From: Streptacidiphilus pinicola
GTDB taxonomy: Bacteria; Actinomycetota; Actinomycetes; Streptomycetales; Streptomycetaceae
Direction of reading: 5' to 3'
Length of the DNA stretch: 64,000 nucleotides
Assembly: GCF_003258295.1 (NCBI RefSeq)
Contig: NZ_QKYN01000066.1
Span: 27,055-91,054 of the forward strand
Each line of letters opens with the position of its first letter. Positions within the stretch are counted from its first letter, which is position 1. Under the pieces are notes generated by a model, which was not told where the DNA came from, did no database searches, and saw only the letters and a program-made list of their open reading frames with translations. Both the position numbers and the translations under genes were made by a program. Positions 58,037 through 64,000 of this stretch are shown piece after piece.

Positions 58037-59797
58037 TCAGCCACCGGGACTGACCCGGTGCAGCCTGCCGCTCGGGTTTCCGGAGAGCGGATCGGTGATC
58101 GAGAGCGTCAGCGTCCCGTCGGAGTTCAGGGTGAGCGCCTCCTCGCCGGTGTTCGTACACAGGCCGGTCGGGTAGCTCGCGATCAGCCGCCCCTCGACGG
58201 TGATCCGGTCCGCGCTCGCCGTCCGCAGCGTCCACGCGCCGTCACAGACGACCGTCACGCCGAGGCCCGCGTCGCCGATGTTCGCCATGGTGCCGTTCTC
58301 ACTGCCGATGGCGCTCGGCCGCAGCACCACGTTCTCGGTCTCGCTCTGCAGGCCGTCCTGCGTGGTGATGGTGCCGGTCCAACTCCCGAGAAACGCGGCC
58401 GGGATGGCGTTCGGCGAGCTAGGCCCCGGCGAGGGCGGCGACGGCGGCGTCGTGGGCAGCGGCGACGACGGCGATGTCGGCGGCGGTGTCGTAGGCGGTG
58501 TCGTAGGCAGCGTCCCCTGGGTGGGCGTGCCCGTCGCACCCGCACCGCCCCCGAGACCTGACGGCGAGCCGCCGTGCGTCGCGGTCAGACCGTACACGAG
58601 CGCGCCGACCGCCACGACCGCGAGGCCGACCCCGGAGAGCAGCATCGAACGCGAGCGCGCGGCCCGCGCGGGGGACGGGGTGACGGTCGCGTCCGGGACG
58701 ACGTCCGTCGGCGTGGGGGTCGGCGCACGGGACGGCGTCGGCGTGGGGGTCGGGGTCGGCGCGGGCATGACCGGCGGTGGGCCGAAGCCGGCCACGGGTT
58801 CCGCGTTCAGCGACTCCACGTCCAGCAGCTCCGACGCACGGCGCCCGATCGCGGCCACCAGCGGCGCGGGCAGCCAGCCGGCGTCCATCGCCGGGCCCGT
58901 TCCCGAGCCTGTTCCTGCGCCCGTTCCCGAGTCCATCCCCGGGTCCCGGCCGGCCGGGGCGCCGCCGAGGGCCTCGCGGACCTCCGCGGGGGTCGGGCGC
59001 TCCGCCGGCTGCTTGGCCAAGCAGCGGGCAATCAGCGCGCGCAGGTCGCCGTCCGCGACGGCGTCCAGCCGCGGTTCCTCGTGGATCACCCGGTACAGCA
59101 GCACCGCCGCGCTCACGCTCTCGCCGAACGGCCCGGTGCCCGTCGCCGCGAAGGCCAGCACCCCGCCCAGCGCGAACACGTCCGCGGCCGGGCCCACCGG
59201 CCCGTACGCCCCCTCACCGGCCTCGCCCTGCTCCGGCGACATGTAGCCCGGCGAGCCGACCACGAAGCCGGAACGGGTCAGCGCCCGGCTCGTGTCCATC
59301 GCGCGGGCGATCCCGAAGTCGATCAGCCGCGGACCGTCCAGTGCCAGCAGCACGTTCGACGGCTTCAGGTCACGGTGGATCAGCCCCACCCCGTGCACCG
59401 CGATGAGTGCGTCCGCCAGCCCGATCCCCAGCGCCCGGACCGACGCGTCCGGCAGCGCTCCGGAGCCGCGGACCGCGGCGTCCAGGCTCGGTCCCGGTAC
59501 ATAGCCGGTCGCCACCCACGGCGAAGCGCCCTCGGTGTCCGCGTCCAGCACCGGCGCGGTCCACACCCGCCCGGGCCCCGCGGCCTCACCCACCCGACGG
59601 GCCGCCTCCACCTCCTGCCGGAACCGCGCCCGGAAGTTCGGGTCGTCCGCCAGCTCGGAGCGGACCAGCTTGACCGCAACCGTCCGCCCGCCGGGCGTGC
59701 GCCCGAGATAGACGCGCCCCATGCCGCCCGCGCCCAGCCGCCCGAGCAGCCGGTAGCCGCCGATCCACTGCGGATCCCCCGCCCCCAAAGGTTCCAT
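58037..59797 (-). CDS. Membrane Ser/Thr protein kinase with extracellular sensor-like domain
   Basis: A Hanks-type (PknB-like) kinase of 586 residues. Kinase domain ~14-280: glycine loop GAGGMG (22-27), Lys43 in VAVK, Glu62, catalytic HRDLKPSN with Asp143 and DFG at 160-162; [10 protein letters not shown] is the activation end. A juxtamembrane region rich in PTPTPTP repeats leads to one helix ([21 protein letters not shown], ~390-410). Outside, a Thr/Pro linker precedes a ~120-residue domain ([16 protein letters not shown]...[10 protein letters not shown]) with two Cys, resembling a small ligand-binding beta domain. It lies between mqnA and mqnC; a role in controlling respiration is speculative. 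Confidence 0.93.
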   Translation of the reverse strand: MEPLGAGDPQWIGGYRLLGRLGAGGMGRVYLGRTPGGRTVAVKLVRSELADDPNFRARFRQEVEAARRVGEAAGPGRVWTAPVLDADTEGASPWVATGYVPGPSLDAAVRGSGALPDASVRALGIGLADALIAVHGVGLIHRDLKPSNVLLALDGPRLIDFGIARAMDTSRALTRSGFVVGSPGYMSPEQGEAGEGAYGPVGPAADVFALGGVLAFAATGTGPFGESVSAAVLLYRVIHEEPRLDAVADGDLRALIARCLAKQPAERPTPAEVREALGGAPAGRDPGMDSGTGAGTGSGTGPAMDAGWLPAPLVAAIGRRASELLDVESLNAEPVAGFGPPPVMPAPTPTPTPTPSRAPTPTPTDVVPDATVTPSPARAARSRSMLLSGVGLAVVAVGALVYGLTATHGGSPSGLGGGAGATGTPTQGTLPTTPPTTPPPTSPSSPLPTTPPSPPSPGPSSPNAIPAAFLGSWTGTITTQDGLQSETENVVLRPSAIGSENGTMANIGDAGLGVTVVCDGAWTLRTASADRITVEGRLIASYPTGLCTNTGEEALTLNSDGTLTLSITDPLSGNPSGRLHRVSPGG

Positions 59798-59857
59798 GCC
59801 CAGCAGTATGGCGGCGGGCGCGGGCGGCTGGTGGGGGTCCCTGGGTGGCGGTGTCGA

Positions 59858-60757
<900 letters not shown>

Positions 60758-60802
60758 TCATCCCTGGCCGGGGGCGGGGGCGCATGCTAGGGTTTTCCGC
60801 AG

Positions 60803-60831
60803 TTGCAGTTTGATTTCCCATGCAGTACTGG
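60803..60831 (+). promoter_or_regulatory. Candidate promoter of the cold-shock gene
   Basis: TTGCAG (60803-60808) and TACTGG (60826-60831) are separated by 17 bases. Transcription from about 60838 would give a 5' leader of about 150 nt, as usual for csp mRNAs. Confidence 0.4.
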
Positions 60832-60857
60832 AGCCTGCGGAGCACTTGTGACCGCGG

Positions 60858-60882
60858 GCTTCTGTGGTTTTCAGAAGCTTTT
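60858..60882 (+). promoter_or_regulatory. Attenuator-like hairpin in the csp leader
   Basis: GCTTCTG (60858-60864) pairs with CAGAAGC (60872-60878) across a 7-base loop and is followed directly by TTTT, the form of an intrinsic terminator, about 110 bases before the start codon. Confidence 0.5.
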
Positions 60883-60989
60883 GCAGAGAAGTAGAAGTAC
60901 CTGAAGGCTCGGCACGGCGGGGTGATCAGCGCAGCGGACCGGATACCACGGGGTGTGGTGTCCTTTACGTCCCTCGCAAGGAGAACGGT

Positions 60990-61196
60990 ATGGCGACCGG
61001 AACCGTCAAGTGGTTCAACGCCGAGAAGGGCTTCGGGTTCATCGCCCAGGACGGCGGCGGCCCGGATGTCTTCGTCCACTACACCGCCATCAACTCGTCG
61101 GGCTTCCGCTCGCTCGAGGAGAACCAGGCTGTCGAGTTCGACGTCACCCAGGGCCCGAAGGGCCCGCAGGCCGAGAACGTGAGCCCGCTGTCCTAA
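60990..61196 (+). CDS. Cold-shock domain protein (CspA family)
   Basis: A 68-residue single cold-shock domain that binds single-stranded RNA/DNA as a chaperone. RNP1 KGFGFI and RNP2 VFVHYT are intact in [23 protein letters not shown]...DVFVHYTAI. Start ATG 60990 follows AAGGAG by 7 bases. Long untranslated leader with a terminator-like hairpin; strong terminator downstream. Confidence 0.97.
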   Translation: MATGTVKWFNAEKGFGFIAQDGGGPDVFVHYTAINSSGFRSLEENQAVEFDVTQGPKGPQAENVSPLS

Positions 61197-61222
61197 GTCG
61201 CGCTGCGCCTTGGTAGCACCAA

Positions 61223-61260
61223 GGGGGCCCGTCCCGCACATGTGTGCGAGGCGGGCCCCC
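61223..61260 (+). terminator. Terminator of the cold-shock gene
   Basis: GGGGGCCCG pairs with CGGGCCCCC, and an inner GCACA/TGTGC stem continues it; the 3' side is followed by TGCCTTTT. It begins 27 bases after the stop. Confidence 0.85.
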
Positions 61261-61339
61261 TGCCTTTTGCCTGCGGGCTCCGGAGGCGGGCTTTACAGCG
61301 GGCTTTGCGTCGGGGCCTCGCGTCGGGCTTTGCGTTCAT

Positions 61340-61359
61340 GAAGTTATACGTATAACTTC
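61340..61359. promoter_or_regulatory. Perfect 20-bp palindromic operator ahead of the MFS gene
   Basis: GAAGTTATACGTATAACTTC, self-complementary over all 20 bases, ends 6 bases before the MFS start codon. It is AT-rich compared with its surroundings. Its position would block initiation, as expected for a repressor (MarR, TetR, GntR or ArsR class) that responds to the exported compound. Confidence 0.7.
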
Positions 61360-61365
61360 GAACTC

Positions 61366-62694
61366 ATGGGCTATCTCTCCGTGCTGCGCGCCCCCGTCGT
61401 GCTCCGCCTCCTCAGCGGGACCCTCATCGGTCGGCTGCCGGCCGGGATGACCGTCGTGGCCATCGCCCTCGCCCTGCACGGCGCGGGCGCCTCCTACGCC
61501 CAGATCGGCCTGACCAGCGCCGCCTACGCGGTCAGCGCCGCCGTCGGCGGGCCCGTCCTCGGCCGCACCGTGGACCGTCTCGGCCAGCCGCGCGTGCTGC
61601 TCGCCTCCGCGCTGGTCGCCTCGTCCGGCTACGTGCTGCTCGCCCTCGACCCCGGTTCGGCCGCCTTCGCCCTCACCGGCGCCGCTCTGGCCGGGGCGTT
61701 CATGCCGCCGCTGGAGCCCTGCCTGCGCTCGCTCTGGCCGGACATCGTCGAGGAGCACCAGCTGGAGACCGCCTACGCGCTCGACTCCGCCTCCCAGCAG
61801 GTCCTCTACGTCGCCGGTCCGCTCCTCGTCGCGGGTATCGCCGCGCTGGGCTCGCCGCAGGCCGCGCTCTGGCTCGCCGCCGCGCTCGGCCTGGTCGGCA
61901 CCCTCGTCGTCGCCACCTCCGGCCCCGCCCGTGCCTGGCGCCCGGCAGCGCACCCGGTCGCGTCGGAGGCTTCGGGCGCGGCCTCCCGCCACCACTGGCT
62001 CGGCCCGCTCCGCTCCCCCGGCCTGGTGCTGCTCCTGCTGGCCTTCGCCGGGACGGGGTGGTCCGTCGGCGGCCAGAACATCCTGTTCGTCGCCTACGCC
62101 CAGGAGCACCACGGCATCCCCGGCGGCACCGGCCTGCTGCTCGCGCTGGCCGCGCTGGCCGGCCTGCTCGGCGCGCTCGCCTACGGCGCGGTCCGCTGGA
62201 AGGCCCCCACCGCCACCCGCACCTGGGCCATGGCCGTCGGCATGGCCGTCTGCTACCTCCCGCTGCTCGCCGTCCCCGGCCCCCTCGGCATGAGCGGCGC
62301 CGCCGCGCTCTCGGGAGTCGGCCTCGCCCCGCTGCTCGCCGCCGCCTTCGTCCTCATCGCGGAGCTGGCCCCCACCGGAACCACGACGGAGGCATTCGCC
62401 TGGCTCGTCACCGTCTTCTCCACCGGCAACGCGCTCGGCTCCGCCGCCTCCGGCGCCGTGGTCGGCGGCTCGCTGCGCACGGCGGCGCTCGTCGCCTGCG
62501 CCGGGATCACCTGCGGCGCACTGCTGCTGGTGGCCTGCCGTCGCCGCCTGCGCCCGGTCGCGACCGGTGCGGAGGCGGACACGGACGCCGGTGCGGGCGT
62601 CGCGTTGGAGGATGCTGCGTTGGAAGGCGCTGCGTTGGAAGGCGCTGCGTTGGAAGGCGCTGCGCTGGAGGGCGCGCGGGCCGCCGCCGTGTGA
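61366..62694 (+). CDS. MFS transporter (probable drug/metabolite exporter)
   Basis: A 442-residue major facilitator with 12 predicted helices. The motif-A-like loop GRTVDRLGQPRVLLASALVASSGYVLL follows helix 2, then PPLEPCLRSLWPDIV and ALDSASQQVLYVAGPLL typical of the streptomycete MFS efflux group. ATG 61366 lies directly behind a palindromic operator with no visible ribosome-binding site, so the mRNA may be leaderless. The C-terminal cytoplasmic tail contains five ALE(G/D)A repeats encoded by a 15-bp tandem repeat. Confidence 0.9.
   Translation: MGYLSVLRAPVVLRLLSGTLIGRLPAGMTVVAIALALHGAGASYAQIGLTSAAYAVSAAVGGPVLGRTVDRLGQPRVLLASALVASSGYVLLALDPGSAAFALTGAALAGAFMPPLEPCLRSLWPDIVEEHQLETAYALDSASQQVLYVAGPLLVAGIAALGSPQAALWLAAALGLVGTLVVATSGPARAWRPAAHPVASEASGAASRHHWLGPLRSPGLVLLLLAFAGTGWSVGGQNILFVAYAQEHHGIPGGTGLLLALAALAGLLGALAYGAVRWKAPTATRTWAMAVGMAVCYLPLLAVPGPLGMSGAAALSGVGLAPLLAAAFVLIAELAPTGTTTEAFAWLVTVFSTGNALGSAASGAVVGGSLRTAALVACAGITCGALLLVACRRRLRPVATGAEADTDAGAGVALEDAALEGAALEGAALEGAALEGARAAAV
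62602..62676 (+). repeat. Five 15-bp in-frame repeats in the MFS C-terminal tail
   Basis: Units of gcgttggaaggcgct (three exact, two variants) encode ALEGA pentapeptides. The multiple of three keeps frame if copy number changes. Confidence 0.9.
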
Positions 62695-62735
62695 ACGGCG
62701 GCCGAGGCCGACAGACCGCGCGACGACCGGCCCGG

Positions 62736-63290
62736 CTAGGCCTTGCCGGTCAACTCCCACTCCCCCACCGTCTCGTAGTGCGCGGGCCCCGCGCCGAGGT
62801 AACTGCGCATCAAGCGGAGGGAACCGGCCGTCCACTCCGCGCCCTCGAACTCCGCCAGCGCGGCAGCGAACGGCTTGAGGTCCACGCGGGCCGAGCCGCC
62901 GCGCGCGAGCGTCAGGTGGCCGCGGAACGGGCGCTCGTCCACCGCTATCCCGCTGTGCCGCGCCGCAGCGCTCGCGCTCTCGGCGAGACGACGCAGCGCG
63001 TGGGTATCCCCTTTGACGCCCGCCCACAGCACGCGGTCGCCGAAGCGCCCGCCCCCGGTTACCCGCAGGACGTGCGCCGGGTGCCGGTGGGCGACCCGCT
63101 CCAGCCGGGGTTCCAGTGCCGCGACGTCAGCCGGATCGACCTGGCCGAGAAAGGCCAGCGTCAGGTGCCAGCCCTGCGTCCCTGTCCAGCGCAGTCCCGC
63201 CGCACCCGGCAAGTCACGCAAAGGGCTTACGGCCGCGTCCAGTTCCTGCAACGCCGACTCCGGCGGAACGACGGCGAGGAAGAGTCTCAT
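62736..63290 (-). CDS. thpR: RNA 2',3'-cyclic phosphodiesterase
   Basis: A 2H-phosphoesterase (LigT/ThpR) of 184 residues that opens 2',3'-cyclic phosphate ends of RNA to 2'-phosphate. The two HxTx motifs are present: HLTLAF and HLTLAR. MRLFLAVVPP at the start is typical. ATG 63290. Converges with the MFS gene (41 bases apart), and is divergent from the GNAT gene. Confidence 0.93.
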   Translation of the reverse strand: MRLFLAVVPPESALQELDAAVSPLRDLPGAAGLRWTGTQGWHLTLAFLGQVDPADVAALEPRLERVAHRHPAHVLRVTGGGRFGDRVLWAGVKGDTHALRRLAESASAAARHSGIAVDERPFRGHLTLARGGSARVDLKPFAAALAEFEGAEWTAGSLRLMRSYLGAGPAHYETVGEWELTGKA

Positions 63291-63382
63291 GCGGGAAGTC
63301 TGCCTCGCATTCGCTCGAAAGCGGAACGATCAACCACTCGAACGCCCACCGTCCGGAAGCCTGTTGGGCTACAAACGGTCGT

Positions 63383-63982
63383 ATGACCCAGACGAATTCG
63401 GCAGACACGGAAACGAACGCGGGCGCAGACGCCGCCACGAACGCGCTGGAGATCCGCATGGCGACCTCGGACGACGTGCCGCGCGTCCTCGCCGTCATGG
63501 ACGGCATCATGGAATGGCTCGTGAGCCTGGGCCGAACCGCGCAGTGGGGCACCCAACCCTGGTCGGAGAGCGAGGCACTGGTCGACCGCGTCCAGGGCCG
63601 GGTCGACCGCGGCGAACTTCGGGTCGCCGCGACCGGGGACGACGAGATCGCCGGCGTCCTCTCCGTCTCGCAGCAACCCGGGCACTACATCCAGGCCGCC
63701 GAGGAGCCGGAGCTCTTCATCAACCTGCTGGCCACCAACCGTCGCTTCAAGGGTCGCGACGTCGGCGGCCTACTGATCGCCGAGGCGAAGGCGGAGGCCG
63801 CGCGCCGCGGGCTCGGTCTGCTGCGGGTCGACTGCTTCGCCGGGGACGACGGGCGCCTGAAGGACTGGTACGCGAGCCAGGGGTTCACGGAGGTCGAACC
63901 GTTTACGGTGCGGCGGGACAGCGGGCCGGACTGGCCGGGGATGCTGTTCGCAATGCGGGTTGAGCTACCTGGGGTCGCGTAG
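63383..63982 (+). CDS. GNAT family N-acetyltransferase
   Basis: A 199-residue acetyl-CoA-dependent acetyltransferase. EIRMATSDDVPRVLAVMDGIMEWL begins the domain, and the cofactor loop RRFKGRDVGGLLIAEAKAEAARRGLGLLRVDCFAGDDGRLKDWYASQGF is well conserved. The N-terminal 25 residues are low complexity. ATG 63383 is preferred; upstream in-frame starts overlap the thpR gene on the other strand. Substrate unknown. Confidence 0.9.
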   Translation: MTQTNSADTETNAGADAATNALEIRMATSDDVPRVLAVMDGIMEWLVSLGRTAQWGTQPWSESEALVDRVQGRVDRGELRVAATGDDEIAGVLSVSQQPGHYIQAAEEPELFINLLATNRRFKGRDVGGLLIAEAKAEAARRGLGLLRVDCFAGDDGRLKDWYASQGFTEVEPFTVRRDSGPDWPGMLFAMRVELPGVA

Positions 63983-64000
63983 GCGTGGGTGTGGGCCGCT

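Noticed and set aside
61340..61359. loxP-like site
   Set aside because: It shares ATAACTTC with loxP by chance, but lacks the 13-bp arms and 8-bp asymmetric spacer; it is fully symmetric and fits an operator better.

Overview
The window looks like chromosome of a high-GC actinomycete of the Streptomycetaceae (Streptomyces, Kitasatospora or Streptacidiphilus type). The evidence is the strong GC bias at third codon positions, many GTG starts, a large AfsR/SARP-type regulator, an XRE/DUF5753 plus DUF397 pair, FbiC (coenzyme F420), the futalosine route to menaquinone (MqnA, MqnC), a c-di-AMP riboswitch ahead of an Rpf-type cell-wall hydrolase, and a 14-gene complex I operon with a Rex-like operator. 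No insertion sequence, integrase, CRISPR array or rRNA operon was seen.

Layout. 1-13 kb is mostly secreted and regulatory functions: the tail of an unidentified gene, a GH27 alpha-galactosidase with two ricin lectin domains, an FMN-binding split-barrel protein, an Rv1733c-like membrane protein, a secreted phosphoesterase, a mycothiol-type DinB-fold protein, an acyltransferase-3 protein, tRNA-Arg(CCU), the SARP/NB-ARC/TPR regulator, a ferredoxin-CDGSH protein, a small GNAT protein and an Rpf-LysM-NlpC/P60 hydrolase under a riboswitch. 13-30 kb holds a D,D-carboxypeptidase with a repetitive acidic N-terminus, a GPP34 protein, the XRE/DUF397 pair, two uncharacterised proteins, an SDR, fbiC, a LolA-like protein, a sphingomyelinase-like phosphodiesterase, an orphan solute-binding lipoprotein, a DeoR regulator and a RarD-like transporter. 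29.5-36.4 kb holds a KimA-like permease, korB/korA, an orphan LuxR-type response regulator and a polyprenyl diphosphate synthase.

36.5-52.4 kb is the complete nuoA-N operon on the minus strand. 52.8-60.7 kb, also minus strand, holds a PIG-V-type mannosyltransferase, a menJ-like reductase, menG, an imidazolonepropionase-like small protein, mqnC, a membrane Ser/Thr kinase and mqnA. 60.8-64 kb holds a cold-shock gene, an MFS exporter, a 2',3'-cyclic RNA phosphodiesterase and a GNAT acetyltransferase.

How it fits together. From 31.7 to 60.7 kb most genes serve anaplerotic and respiratory electron flow: KorAB makes reduced ferredoxin, complex I oxidises NADH with menaquinone, and MqnA, MqnC, the prenyl synthase, MenG and MenJ make and tailor that menaquinone. 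A Rex-like operator ahead of nuoA suggests control by NADH/NAD+. No single undescribed system is proven. The more unusual structures are regulatory: a five-unit 16-bp tandem array carrying the menG ribosome-binding region; an intergenic cluster of 17-bp repeats and two DasR-like palindromes at 24.9 kb; several perfect long palindromes without an adjacent regulator gene; and an attenuator-like hairpin in the csp leader.
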